In this document: in pieces, positions 6,544 to 14,645 of the stretch | Position numbering within the stretch: position 1 is the first letter of the stretch | Layout of the letters: the number at the start of each line of letters is the position of its first letter | Origin: Polyangiaceae bacterium | Lineage (GTDB): Bacteria; Myxococcota_A; Polyangia; Polyangiales; Polyangiaceae | DNA: 42,262 bases | Assembly: GCA_023150915.1 (NCBI GenBank) | Contig: JAKLKA010000055.1 | Coordinates: 1-42,262 of the forward strand | Direction of reading: 5' to 3' | Translations under genes and position numbers: made by a program | Notes under the pieces: model-generated | Told to the model about the DNA's origin: nothing | The model's database searches: none | The model's input: the letters and a program-made list of their open reading frames with translations, nothing else

Positions 6544-7683
6544 TCAGCGCGTGATCTGCCGGGCGATCACCAGGCGCTGCACCTGGCTGGTGCCCTCGTA
6601 GATCTGCAAGAGCTTGGCGTCGCGCATCAGCTTCTCGACGGGGTAGTCGCGCACGTAGCCGTTGCCGCCGAAGACCTGCACTGCGTCGATGGCGGTCTGC
6701 ATCGCGCGGTCGGCGCCGAACACCTTGGCGTAGCTCGACACGATCGGATCGCGCACGCCGTTGTCCAGGTTCCACGCGGCCTTCTGGTAGAGCAGGCGCG
6801 TCGCCTCGATGCCCACCGCCATGTCGGCCAACATGGCCTGCACCATCTGGTGCTCGGCGATCGGCACGCCGAAGGTCTTGCGGTCCTTGGCGTAGGCCAC
6901 GGACTCGTCCAGGCAGCGCTGCATCAGGCCCGTGGCCAGGGCGCCGATGTCGGGGCGGGTCTGGTTGAAGGTCTCCATCGCCAGCTTGAAGCCCTCGCCC
7001 TCGGGGGCGAGGAGGTTCTGCTTGGGCACCACCACGTCTTCCAGGTGGACGACGCAGGTGTTGCTGGCGCGCTGGCCCAGCTTGTCTTCGTGCTTGTCGA
7101 CCTTCAGGCCCGGGGTGTCGCGATCGACGATGAAGGCAGCGATGCCCTTGTGGCGCTTCGCCGGGTCGCTGGTGGCAAAGATCACGAAGAAGCTGGCGAA
7201 GCCGGCGTTGGTGATCCACGCCTTCTGGCCGGTCAGCACGAAGTCGTCGCCCTTCTGGCTGAACTTGGTGCGCAGGCCGGCCACGTCGCTGCCGGCGCCG
7301 GGCTCGGTGGTGGCGTACGCGGCGAAGAGCGGCTCGGCCGTGAGCATGCCGAGGTACTTCTTCTTCTGTGCGTCGTTGCCGCCCAGCTTGATCGGGGTGA
7401 GGGCCAGGGTGTTGGCCAGCATGCTGGTGGTGATGCCGGTGCAGCCCCAGGCCAGCTGCTCGGTGACCATCGCGTTCTCGAGCTCACCCATGCCCGCGCC
7501 GCCGTACTCGGGCGGCACCGTCATGTTCACCAGCCCGAGCTCGTGAGCCGCCTCCATCACCTCGGCGGGGAAGCGACTTTCGTGGTCGCACGCGGCGGCG
7601 ATGGGCGCGATGCGCTCGCGCGAGAAACGTTTGGCGGTTTCGATCAGCGCCTTGTGTTCGTCAGAGAGGCTGAAGTCGATCAT
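6544..7683 (-). CDS. Acyl-CoA dehydrogenase
   Basis: A 379-residue FAD enzyme of the usual length for short/medium-chain acyl-CoA dehydrogenases. It catalyses the alpha,beta-desaturation of acyl-CoA and passes electrons to ETF. The layout is classical: an N-terminal helical domain (MIDFSLSDEHKALIETAKRF), a middle beta domain with the FAD/substrate segments YATTEPGAGSDVAGLRT and TGQKAWITNAG, and a C-terminal helical domain with RKTFGVPIAEHQMVQAMLAD and QVFGGNGYVRDYPVEK. The catalytic base is the Glu in LLQIYEGTSQVQR (about residue 363). Chain-length preference cannot be read from sequence. The start is 6 bp after the stop of a small membrane peptide gene, which points to translational coupling with the ccmC-ccmD cluster. 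Confidence 0.93.
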   Translation of the reverse strand: MIDFSLSDEHKALIETAKRFSRERIAPIAAACDHESRFPAEVMEAAHELGLVNMTVPPEYGGAGMGELENAMVTEQLAWGCTGITTSMLANTLALTPIKLGGNDAQKKKYLGMLTAEPLFAAYATTEPGAGSDVAGLRTKFSQKGDDFVLTGQKAWITNAGFASFFVIFATSDPAKRHKGIAAFIVDRDTPGLKVDKHEDKLGQRASNTCVVHLEDVVVPKQNLLAPEGEGFKLAMETFNQTRPDIGALATGLMQRCLDESVAYAKDRKTFGVPIAEHQMVQAMLADMAVGIEATRLLYQKAAWNLDNGVRDPIVSSYAKVFGADRAMQTAIDAVQVFGGNGYVRDYPVEKLMRDAKLLQIYEGTSQVQRLVIARQITR

Positions 7684-7689
7684 GGCGGG

Positions 7690-7815
7690 TCACTCTTTCG
7701 CGCGTTTCTTCTGCTTGTCGTGCTCCGCGCGGACCGCGCGGGCGCCGAGAACGTAGCCGATCACGACTCCGATGAGGAGCACGCCCGGGATGTAGATCAG
7801 ATGCTCGAACGGCAT
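7690..7815 (-). CDS. 41-residue single-pass membrane peptide
   Basis: A short frame with ATG 7813-7815 encodes MPFEHLIYIPGVLLIGVVIG followed by a short Arg/Lys-rich tail (RAVRAEHDKQKKRAKE). It has one transmembrane helix of about 20 residues (residues 6-28) and a strongly basic C-terminus, so the positive-inside rule puts the tail in the cytoplasm. It sits 15 bp after the CcmD stop and 6 bp before the acyl-CoA dehydrogenase start, on the same strand, in a tight operon. Its codon use matches its neighbours. The function is unknown; small CcmD-like partners of heme-export proteins look similar. Confidence 0.7.
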   Translation of the reverse strand: MPFEHLIYIPGVLLIGVVIGYVLGARAVRAEHDKQKKRAKE

Positions 7816-7830
7816 GGCCGGCGGGGCAGG

Positions 7831-8067
7831 TCAGCTCTTGGCGGAATCGTGGCGGTCGAGGGCCTTTTCCAGGCTGTCGAGCCGGGTGGCCAGCTGCTGG
7901 CCGCGGCGCCAGCCGATCCACACGAAGGCCAGCAAGAGGGCCCACATCACCAGATAGGCGGCCACCAGCAGCGTGCCGGCGCTGGCGGTCTCTTTACCGC
8001 CTTCGACCGCCACGAACTCGGTAGAGCGATCCTCGGGGCGCTTGGCCGTGCCTTGAGCTTGCTGCAT
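7831..8067 (-). CDS. CcmD-like heme exporter small subunit
   Basis: A 78-residue protein with a polar N-terminal region of about 28 residues, one transmembrane helix (LLVAAYLVMWALLLAFVWIG) and a basic, coiled-coil-like tail (RRGQQLATRLDSLEKALDR). CcmD proteins are single-pass partners that help release holo-CcmE from the CcmABC complex. The AYLVMWALLLAFVW segment with a following Arg pair is the usual CcmD look. It starts one base after the ccmC stop (TGACATG), as expected for a ccmCD operon. Family membership is supported mainly by context and general shape, because CcmD proteins conserve little sequence. The N-terminal extension is longer than usual. Confidence 0.72.
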   Translation of the reverse strand: MQQAQGTAKRPEDRSTEFVAVEGGKETASAGTLLVAAYLVMWALLLAFVWIGWRRGQQLATRLDSLEKALDRHDSAKS

Positions 8068-8068
8068 G

Positions 8069-8794
8069 TCAGGTTCCTTCCGTCAGACCGGCGGCGACCG
8101 CTCGCTCTTCCGCGCGGCCCACGCGCGCGGCCAGCGAGAGCTGGCGGGCGCGCAGGGCGAGCAGCACGACCGACAGCAGGGTCATCGCCAAGAAGCCAAT
8201 CCCCAGGGCCAGCTGCATGTCGGGGTGCTTCAGCCCGCCGCCGCCCTGGCTGATCACCGTGGGGTGGTTGCCGCCCCACTTGCGCACCGAATAGTGGATG
8301 ATCGGCAGGTTGACCGTGCCCAGCACGCCCAGCGCCGCCGCGAACTTGCGCTCGGCCTCGCCATCGCCCGCGAAGGCCCGCAGCACCACCACCGCCACGT
8401 AGACCAGCACGCTGAGCAGCGAGGTGGTCAGGCGCGGATCCCAGACCCAGTAGACCCCCCAGGCCTTCTTGGCCCAGATCGGGCCGCTGGTGAGGACCAT
8501 GATGCCGAAGACCACCGCGCACTCGGCGCCGGCCTGGGCCCAGGCGTTCCACTTGTCGGTGAGCGACAGCAGGTACGCCACGCTGCTCACCAGGCAGACC
8601 ACGCCGCACAGGTACATGGCGTAGGCGCTGGGCACGTGGAAGTAGAAGATCTTCTGCGCGAGCCCGCCGGCCTCGGCCTGCGCCACCGGCGCCTTGAAGA
8701 ACACGAACTGGATCAGCCACAGAAACACCCCCAGGGTGGCAGCGACCAGGAACGGAAAGATGCCCAGCGGGGGCTGCTTGGCGGAGCCTTGCAT
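8069..8794 (-). CDS. ccmC: Heme exporter protein CcmC
   Basis: A 241-residue integral membrane protein with six predicted helices. It belongs to the heme-handling family defined by the tryptophan-rich WWD signature, here WGVYWVWDPRLTTSL (residues 112-126). The two periplasmic heme-ligand histidines are present in FHVPSAYAM (His 53) and IIHYSVRKW (His 167). CcmC loads heme onto the chaperone CcmE for cytochrome c maturation (System I). ATG 8792-8794 is chosen because it gives the family's usual N-terminus; the frame stays open far upstream through the tolC-like gene and that extension is spurious. ccmD follows with a one-base gap. ccmA, ccmB and ccmE are not in the window. Upstream there is only a weak promoter-like TATACA 14 bp before the start. 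Confidence 0.93.
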   Translation of the reverse strand: MQGSAKQPPLGIFPFLVAATLGVFLWLIQFVFFKAPVAQAEAGGLAQKIFYFHVPSAYAMYLCGVVCLVSSVAYLLSLTDKWNAWAQAGAECAVVFGIMVLTSGPIWAKKAWGVYWVWDPRLTTSLLSVLVYVAVVVLRAFAGDGEAERKFAAALGVLGTVNLPIIHYSVRKWGGNHPTVISQGGGGLKHPDMQLALGIGFLAMTLLSVVLLALRARQLSLAARVGRAEERAVAAGLTEGT

Positions 8795-8853
8795 CGAGCA
8801 CGTTTGTATAGTCGCGCCGGGCCGAAAGCGCGAGCGGGCGCCGAAATCTGCGC

Positions 8854-10317
8854 TCAGACCTCGCAGCTCGAGAGCGCGAGCAGGGCGGCAATTTGGGCGC
8901 GGATCAGCTCGAACTCTTTGACCGCCCGATCCAGCTCGGCGCTTCGCAGGCGGCGGTCCGCGTCGATCAGGTCGAAGCTGTTGCCGTGCCCCGAGACGAA
9001 GGCAATGCGCGCAAGCCGCGCGCCCTCGGCTGCCAGCTGCCGGCTCTTGCCGGCGACGGCCAGGTTCCGCGTGGCCACCTCGACGGCGCGCTGGGCCTGG
9101 TTGGCCTCGACCCGGGCCAGACGGCGCGATTGGGTGAGCTGCTCGTCCGCGATCCGCTTCTGCGCCTGGTTGGTCGAGCGGGTGCCGTAGCGCAGGCCGC
9201 CGTCGTAGAGCTGCCAGGACAAGAGCCCTCCGATGGTCCAGGTCACGTGCTCTTGGTTGGCGGTGGCGCGCTCGTTGCTGGTCCAGCCCAGGTTCGAGAG
9301 CAGATCCACGGTCGGGGCGAATGCGTAGTCCGTGCTCTTCACGTTGCGCTCCGCGATCTCGACGCGCGCCCGCGCGGCCCGCACGTCGGCGCGGGTGTCG
9401 GGGTCGGCCACCGGGCGACACACCGAGCGGGCGTCGCTGGCCAGGGCGTCCACCCGGATGTTCGGCATGACGCCGTACGGATCGCTGGACCCGAGCGACA
9501 GCCCCAGGCCCTCGCGCGCGCGCAGCACGCCCTCGTCGGCCTGCACCACCTGCGAGCGGGTGAGGGTCACCTCTTGCTCGGCGCGCAGCACGTCGACCGC
9601 GCTGGCCGCGCCCAGCTTGGCGCGGCGCTGGTTCAAGTCGAGGGTCGAGAGCGCGCTCTTCAACGAGACCCGACTGATCTCGGCCACGCGCTCGGCGGTC
9701 ACCACGCTGACGATGGCGTTCGCGGTCTGCGCCAGCACCTGGCGCTGCGCGTCGGCGTGGCTCAAGCGGGCGGCGCCCTTGCCGCGCTTGGCGGTGCCGT
9801 GGTCGTACCAGGCCTGCGGCGCGAACACCGGAACCCGGAGCGCCAGCCCGGCGTTCCAGGTGGTGGACGGATCGGGGATCTTGCCGGTCTTGACCCCGGC
9901 GGTGGAAAACTCGGTCACGCCCTCGCCGAACAGCAGGTGTCGCGTGACGCCGCCGGTGCCGGTCAGCGTGGGCAGCGCCCGCGCCAGCGCGCTGCGCTCT
10001 TGCCCGACCGCCAGGTCGATCTGGGCGCCGGCCACGGCCAGCTCGCTGCTCTGGGTCCTGGCCAGGCGCACCGCCTCTTGCCACGAGCGCAGCATGTTCT
10101 TGGCGGTGGCCACCGGCTTCAGCATCGGATCGTCGATCTCGGGCAGCTTGGGCTCGAGCGGCGCCTCGGCCGGCGGCTCGGCTGCCGGCGGCGCCGCGGC
10201 CGCGGGCTTGGGATCGGGCGCGGGTTTGGGCGCGGGTGCCGGCTGCGCGCTGGCTGCGGCGGTGATCAGGGAGAGCGTGAAGCAGGTGAGGACGGAGCGG
10301 CTCGAAGGCATGGCCAC
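8854..10317 (-). CDS. TolC-family outer-membrane efflux protein
   Basis: A 487-residue protein with a signal peptide (FTLSLITAAASAQ), a Pro/Ala-rich linker (about 25-65, PAPAPKPAPDPKP type), then two OEP repeats forming the TolC barrel and coiled-coil tunnel. Typical features are LARTQSSELAVAGAQIDLA, paired helices with QRRAKLGAASAVDVLRAEQE, and in the second half GGLLSWQLYDGGLRYGTRS (the family's LYDGG motif) and FVSGHGNSFDLIDADRRL. TolC-like proteins form the outer-membrane exit of efflux pumps or type I secretion. The inner-membrane and adaptor partners are not adjacent, so the substrate is unknown. ATG 10309-10311 is an alternative start. It is 60 bp upstream of ccmC. Confidence 0.88.
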   Translation of the reverse strand: MAMPSSRSVLTCFTLSLITAAASAQPAPAPKPAPDPKPAAAAPPAAEPPAEAPLEPKLPEIDDPMLKPVATAKNMLRSWQEAVRLARTQSSELAVAGAQIDLAVGQERSALARALPTLTGTGGVTRHLLFGEGVTEFSTAGVKTGKIPDPSTTWNAGLALRVPVFAPQAWYDHGTAKRGKGAARLSHADAQRQVLAQTANAIVSVVTAERVAEISRVSLKSALSTLDLNQRRAKLGAASAVDVLRAEQEVTLTRSQVVQADEGVLRAREGLGLSLGSSDPYGVMPNIRVDALASDARSVCRPVADPDTRADVRAARARVEIAERNVKSTDYAFAPTVDLLSNLGWTSNERATANQEHVTWTIGGLLSWQLYDGGLRYGTRSTNQAQKRIADEQLTQSRRLARVEANQAQRAVEVATRNLAVAGKSRQLAAEGARLARIAFVSGHGNSFDLIDADRRLRSAELDRAVKEFELIRAQIAALLALSSCEV

Positions 10318-10381
10318 CGGATAACGACCATTTGCGCGGGCGCAAAGAGGTCGGGTGGCAGATTTCTCGGATTGCCGCGGT

Positions 10382-10963
10382 TCAGCCCTGCGTCCAGCGC
10401 TCGATCAGCACAGACGCTTCGGCCCGGCCGCCGGGCAGGTGCCGCTCGAGCGACGCCCGCGCCTCGGCGACCCGGCCGAGTCGCACCAGCGCGTGGGCGT
10501 GCGACGCTCGGATCTCGACGTCGTGCGGCGCCGCGCTCAGGGCCACGGAAAGGTAGCGCAGGCCCCGATCGGGGCGGCCGAGGCCCACGTCGAGCAAGTG
10601 CCCGAGGTTGTGGGTCGCGATCGGGCAGCGCGGGTCGTGCGCCAGCGCGTGCTGATACGCGCGGACTGCCGCGCGGAAGTGCCCCAGCATGCTGAGGGCC
10701 ACGCCCAGCGTGCGCCACGCCTCGGCGTCGTCCACCCGGGCCAGCACCTCGCGGGCGAGTCGCGCGGCCCTCCAGGGTTTCGTCTCGCACAGCAGCTTGG
10801 CGAGCTCGCGCATGCCGAACAGCGCGGCGTCGGAGCCCTTCTCGGCGTGCAGCACCAGCTTCTCGAGCATCGGGATGAGCTCGCGCGGGGGGTAGCCGCG
10901 TTCGAGCGCGTAGCCGACGTCGTGGAGAAGGGTCTCGGCGTTGGCTCTGCGATCGCGCTGCAT
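10382..10963 (-). CDS. TPR-repeat protein
   Basis: A 193-residue soluble helical protein with at least three tetratricopeptide-like repeats, for example EAWRTLGVALSMLGHFRAAV followed by RAYQHALAHDPRC, then a repeat with LRYLSVALSAAPHDVE and one with LVRLGRVAEARASLERHL. TPRs mediate protein contacts. No catalytic domain or signal peptide is present. I preferred ATG 10961-10963 (MQRDRRANAETLL) over an upstream GTG at 10993. It lies between the DEAD-box helicase gene (45 bp upstream) and the TolC-like gene (64 bp downstream). The role is not inferable beyond scaffolding. Confidence 0.75.
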   Translation of the reverse strand: MQRDRRANAETLLHDVGYALERGYPPRELIPMLEKLVLHAEKGSDAALFGMRELAKLLCETKPWRAARLAREVLARVDDAEAWRTLGVALSMLGHFRAAVRAYQHALAHDPRCPIATHNLGHLLDVGLGRPDRGLRYLSVALSAAPHDVEIRASHAHALVRLGRVAEARASLERHLPGGRAEASVLIERWTQG

Positions 10964-11007
10964 TCGGCGTCCGTCTAGCGCCGAGGCTAGCACAGCCGAA
11001 CCGCGCT

Positions 11008-13044
11008 TCAGGGGCGAGGACGCGCGATTTCAGCAGCGACGGTGCGCCCTGCAATGGTCGCGCCATTGAGCGTCTGCAGGACTCGTTCCAGCAGCTCTTT
11101 GCGTGTTCCGACGAACGCATGCCGGTGGCGCACGTTGACGTAGTCGGTGGCGTCCCGCGAGAGGCCGCCCGCCTCGAGAACGGCGTGAAAATCTGCTGGC
11201 GTTGCGCCGTCGCGCCGGCCAACATTGACGAAGATCTCCGACAGCCCCTCGGCTCGCGGCGCCTCGCGTTCCGCGGCATCGTAGCCGGTGTCGGTTGCCT
11301 TCCCAGGGTTCGTGTCCGCGTCGGGCTCGATGCGCTCGACGCGCTCGGCGCGATCGATGCGCTCGATCGAGTATCGGAATGGCTCGCGGCCTCGCGACTC
11401 GCCCCGGTCGCGGGTGCGCTTGAGCTCGCGCGCGGGCGCGCGCTCCACCGGGCGATCGCCGCCCTGCTCGGGCTCGCGCTCACGCATGGGTGCGGGCTCG
11501 CGCTCACGCGCACGTTCGGGCTCGCGCTCACGCATGGGCGCGGGCTCACGCTCACGCGCACGTTCGGGCTCGCGCTCACGCATGGGCGCGGGCTCACGCT
11601 CACGCATGGGCGCGGGCTCGCGCTCACGCACCGGCGGGCGCTGAGGGCGGGGCTCTTCGACGGCCGGCGCAGCTTGCCGCTTCGGCGCGCGTGCGCGCCG
11701 GGCGGCGGTGGCTTCTTCCGCCGCGTCGGGTCGCGCGCCCAGGTGATCGCGCAACAGACCCGCGACGATCTGCTCGGCGCTCTCGTGGGTCAGAAGCCGG
11801 CGCGCCAGCGCCAGGTCTTCGGGGTGGGTGGTCTTGTCGCCGAACGCGCTGACGAACAGGTTGACCAGATCGGCCTCGGCGCGGGTCTTCAGCTCGCGGG
11901 CGCTCGGCAGGGTCTTCTCGATCGGTCGCAGCTTGTAGGTCAGCCGCAAGAGGTAGAGGTGACCGACGTCGCTGGGGGTGACCAGCGAGACCGCCATGCC
12001 GATCTTGCCGGCGCGGCCGGTGCGGCCGGTGCGGTGCACGTATTGCTCGGCCGACTCGGGGAAGTCGAAGTTGATCACGTGCGTGAGGTGCGAGATGTCG
12101 ATGCCGCGGGCCGCGACGTCGGTGGCCACCAAGAAGCGCAGAGCGCCCTGGCGCGTGGCGGCCATCACCTTCTCGCGGTCCGACTGGCCCAGGTCGGCGT
12201 TCAGCCAATCTGCGGCAAAACCCTGCTGTTCGAGGGCCGCGGCCACGCGCTTGGTCTCGTCTTTGGTGTTGCAGAAGACGATCGCGCTCTCGGGGTCTTC
12301 GATCTCGATGATCTGCAAGAGCTCCGAGATCTTGTCGCCGAAGCTCAGGTAGACGAAGTGATCGATCTCGAGCGCGCCGATGTGATCGCCCGAGAGCGTG
12401 AGGAACTCGGGGCTCTTCAGCCGGTCCGCCGCCATGCGCTGGATGTCGGGCGGCAAGGTGGCGCTGAACAGCAGCGTCTGGCGCGCGTCGGGCAGGTAAG
12501 AGAGGATCTCGTTGATCTGGGGCAAGAACCCCATGCTCAGCATCTCGTCCGATTCGTCGAGCACCAGCGCGCGGACCGACGCCGCCGAGAACGTGCCGCG
12601 GCGCAGATGATCGAGCACGCGGCCGGGGGTGCCCACCACGACCTGGGCGCCGCCCCGGATCTGCTCGACCTGGCGGGGCATCGGCGCGCCGCCATAGACC
12701 GGCACCACCGCCACGCCGCGGTACTTGGCCAGGGCCTCGAGCTCGCGCGTGACCTGCAGGGCCAGCTCGCGGGTGGGGCAGAGCGCCAGGACCTGCACGG
12801 CGGGCGTGCCGCGGCGGACCAGCGAGTCCACGATGGGCATGCCGAAGGCCGCCGTCTTGCCGGTTCCGGTGCGGGCTTGCACCACCAGGTCTTTGCCCCG
12901 CGACGCCAGCTCGAACACGGCGCGCTGGACCGGCGTGGGGTGGGTATAGCCCAGGTCGTCGACCGCGCGGCGCAGCTCGCTGGAGAGCGGAAGGACGTCG
13001 AAAGTGGGCGGGGCTTCGGTGGCTTCGGTGGCTTCGGAGGACAT
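11008..13044 (-). CDS. DEAD-box RNA helicase with DbpA-type RNA-binding domain
   Basis: A 678-residue ATP-dependent RNA helicase. Motifs in order: Q-motif region (PTPVQ at 36-40), motif I ARTGTGKT (57-64), Ia PTREL (90-94), GG and TPGR (139-142), motif II DESD (163-166, in place of DEAD), III SAT (194-196), IV IVFCNTK, V ATDVAARGID and VI HRTGRTGRAG. After the helicase core comes a charged low-complexity repeat of REREPAPM/REREPERA units, then an RNA-recognition-like DbpA domain (about 600-678, EIFVNVGRRDGATPADFHAV). DbpA-like helicases act in large-subunit ribosome assembly. ATG 13042-13044 was chosen because similarity starts there. The upstream neighbour is a small membrane protein. Confidence 0.93.
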   Translation of the reverse strand: MSSEATEATEAPPTFDVLPLSSELRRAVDDLGYTHPTPVQRAVFELASRGKDLVVQARTGTGKTAAFGMPIVDSLVRRGTPAVQVLALCPTRELALQVTRELEALAKYRGVAVVPVYGGAPMPRQVEQIRGGAQVVVGTPGRVLDHLRRGTFSAASVRALVLDESDEMLSMGFLPQINEILSYLPDARQTLLFSATLPPDIQRMAADRLKSPEFLTLSGDHIGALEIDHFVYLSFGDKISELLQIIEIEDPESAIVFCNTKDETKRVAAALEQQGFAADWLNADLGQSDREKVMAATRQGALRFLVATDVAARGIDISHLTHVINFDFPESAEQYVHRTGRTGRAGKIGMAVSLVTPSDVGHLYLLRLTYKLRPIEKTLPSARELKTRAEADLVNLFVSAFGDKTTHPEDLALARRLLTHESAEQIVAGLLRDHLGARPDAAEEATAARRARAPKRQAAPAVEEPRPQRPPVREREPAPMREREPAPMREREPERAREREPAPMREREPERAREREPAPMREREPEQGGDRPVERAPARELKRTRDRGESRGREPFRYSIERIDRAERVERIEPDADTNPGKATDTGYDAAEREAPRAEGLSEIFVNVGRRDGATPADFHAVLEAGGLSRDATDYVNVRHRHAFVGTRKELLERVLQTLNGATIAGRTVAAEIARPRP
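11470..11640 (-). repeat. 24/48-bp coding repeat in helicase linker
   Basis: This is DNA encoding tandem 8-residue units REREPAPM and REREPERA, alternating as a 16-residue (48-bp) higher-order unit. The nucleotide copies are nearly identical, so the tract is young and slippage-prone. Copy number could vary between strains without frameshift because units are multiples of 3. Confidence 0.85.
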
Positions 13045-13133
13045 GTGGACGGGGTCGGGTCGGGGCGGGAGCTTACCCTGGGCCCGGCGGCCTGGGGGAC
13101 AATTCCGGCCGGGGAAATCCCGGGATTTCTGGC

Positions 13134-13592
13134 TCAGCGGGTGGCCAGCGTGCGCTCGAGGGAGGCGACGTCCCGTCGCCGGCGGGCCAGGTCGACGGCT
13201 TCGTAGCGCGTGGCGTGCTCTTCGGCGTAGCGCAGCCGATCGACCTCGCGCAGCGCGCGCTCGCCGGTGGCGTCGCCGCGGCAGGTGGTCGCCAGGGCGT
13301 CGCGGCCGTCCCACTCGGGGGCGAGGGTGGCCCGGAAGCGGGTCACCGCCGCGCGCTCGCCGCCGGTCTCGGCGTCAGCGGCCTGGCGGGCGCGGCGCAC
13401 GGCCCCGATCAGGGCGAGCACCCCGGGCCGGCACGCGGCGCTACCGCCCGAGCCGGCCGGGTAGAAGGTCTGGCGGATGATCTGCGAGGTGAGGGCCAAC
13501 GTGATGCCGGTGACCCAGATCGCGAACACCACGATGCCGACCCGCCGGCCCACGCGCTCGCCGCGCGACGGGGGCCTGACGGACTCGCTCAA
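13134..13592 (-). CDS. Small membrane-anchored hypothetical protein
   Basis: A 152-residue protein with a short cytoplasmic N-terminus, one transmembrane helix at about 19-37 (VGIVVFAIWVTGITLALTS), and a soluble Arg/Ala-rich helical domain, probably periplasmic, with two cysteines (AACRPG and TTCRGD) that could form a disulfide. I do not recognise the family. Its ATG overlaps the stop of the TPR gene upstream by 4 bp (ATGA), so the two are translationally coupled and probably work together. It ends about 90 bp before the DEAD-box gene. Confidence 0.75.
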   Translation of the reverse strand: MSESVRPPSRGERVGRRVGIVVFAIWVTGITLALTSQIIRQTFYPAGSGGSAACRPGVLALIGAVRRARQAADAETGGERAAVTRFRATLAPEWDGRDALATTCRGDATGERALREVDRLRYAEEHATRYEAVDLARRRRDVASLERTLATR

Positions 13593-14590
13593 TTCAGCCC
13601 TCGGTCGGCCGGCTGCGAGGGCGGCACTTCCACGAAGGCCAGGGTGATCTCGCGCTCGAGCGCGGCCACGATCTCTTGTTCGAGCTCGTCCATTAGGCCC
13701 GCGATGCGCTCGACGTTGCGCTGATAGACGAACACCCGCGCCTTCGGCGGGTCGTCGGGCCCGTCACCGGGCACGCCGTCGAGCAAGAGCAACGCGCGCG
13801 GATCCACGCCGTCGACCACCACCTCGACGCCGGGCACGTCCGAGACGTAGACCTCGCCCTCGCGCAGGAACTGCTTGTACTCGGGCGACAGGCTGGCGGC
13901 CGCTGCCTTGGCTTTCAGCTCGAAGGCCTCGCGGCTCATGGCCCAGGGCGGAGGCAGCAGCTCGAGATCGAGCTCGCGGGAGCGCAAGAACGCCTCGGTG
14001 GCCTGGGCCGCCTCGCCGTGCTCGTCGCGGATCAAGCCCAGGTAGTAGAGCGCCTCGGAGTGCTTGGGCTGGGCCGCGAGCACCGACTCGACCAGCGGCA
14101 GCGCGCGGTCGGTCTCGCTCACTTCGTACAGCGCGCGGCCCACCAAGAAGGTGTGGTTCGGGTTCTCGAAGGGCCCGGCGGGGAAGCGCCGGGTGAGGGC
14201 CTTGGCCGCATCGAACTCGCCCTTGGCCATCAGCGCGTCGAACATCAAGAGCTGCGCGTCGACGACCTCGTCGTCGTTCTCGGCCAGCTCGAGGGCCTGC
14301 TCGCACATGTCCACCGCGCTGTCGAAGTCGCCGATCGGGTGGATGTACACCTCGGCCGCATTGAGCATGGCCTCGAGGTAGGTGTCGTCGAGCGAGAGCG
14401 CGGTGCGATAGTACTCGATGGCGTCTTCGAACTCGCCCTGCATGGCGGCGGCGTAGCCCAGCAAGTTGAAGGCCTCGGGCGACTGGGCGTCGAGCTCGAG
14501 CGCGCGCCGCGCGCTCTGTTCCGCGGCCAGCGCGTCCCCGCGCTGCACCAGGTCCCAGCCGCGATCCAGATGTGCCGAGAATTGATCCAT
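13589..14590 (-). CDS. TPR protein with degenerate metallopeptidase-like C-terminus
   Basis: A 333-residue soluble protein. Residues 1-200 hold about five TPRs (for example GWDLVQRGDALAAEQSARRA and FNLLGYAAAMQGEFEDAIEY). Residues about 205-325 resemble the Zincin-like MMP-like domain often fused to TPRs: SREAFELKAKAAAASLSPEY, VYVSDVPGVEVVVDG, then ARVFVYQRNVERIAG before a terminal helix. In active relatives the helix carries HExxH. Here the aligned stretch is EREITLAFVEVPP, with no histidine, so the protein is probably not a protease. The similarity is from memory and moderate. It starts the operon with the small membrane protein downstream (ATGA overlap). There is no signal peptide. Confidence 0.72.
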   Translation of the reverse strand: MDQFSAHLDRGWDLVQRGDALAAEQSARRALELDAQSPEAFNLLGYAAAMQGEFEDAIEYYRTALSLDDTYLEAMLNAAEVYIHPIGDFDSAVDMCEQALELAENDDEVVDAQLLMFDALMAKGEFDAAKALTRRFPAGPFENPNHTFLVGRALYEVSETDRALPLVESVLAAQPKHSEALYYLGLIRDEHGEAAQATEAFLRSRELDLELLPPPWAMSREAFELKAKAAAASLSPEYKQFLREGEVYVSDVPGVEVVVDGVDPRALLLLDGVPGDGPDDPPKARVFVYQRNVERIAGLMDELEQEIVAALEREITLAFVEVPPSQPADRGLN

Positions 14591-14645
14591 GGCCCGAGGG
14601 CCTCATGGCCTCTCGCGTTCGACGAGTCAAGTCGGGGCGACCGCT

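Noticed and set aside
6452-7219. Minus-strand frame inside the acyl-CoA dehydrogenase and repeat array
   Set aside because: It is in another frame of a certain gene and is Arg/Gly/His-rich shadow sequence.
8069-10345. Reading ccmC as a 758-codon protein extending through the TolC-like gene
   Set aside because: The upstream 500 codons are Arg/Ala/Gly-rich antisense-like sequence in another frame of the TolC-like gene; ATG 8794 gives a normal CcmC.
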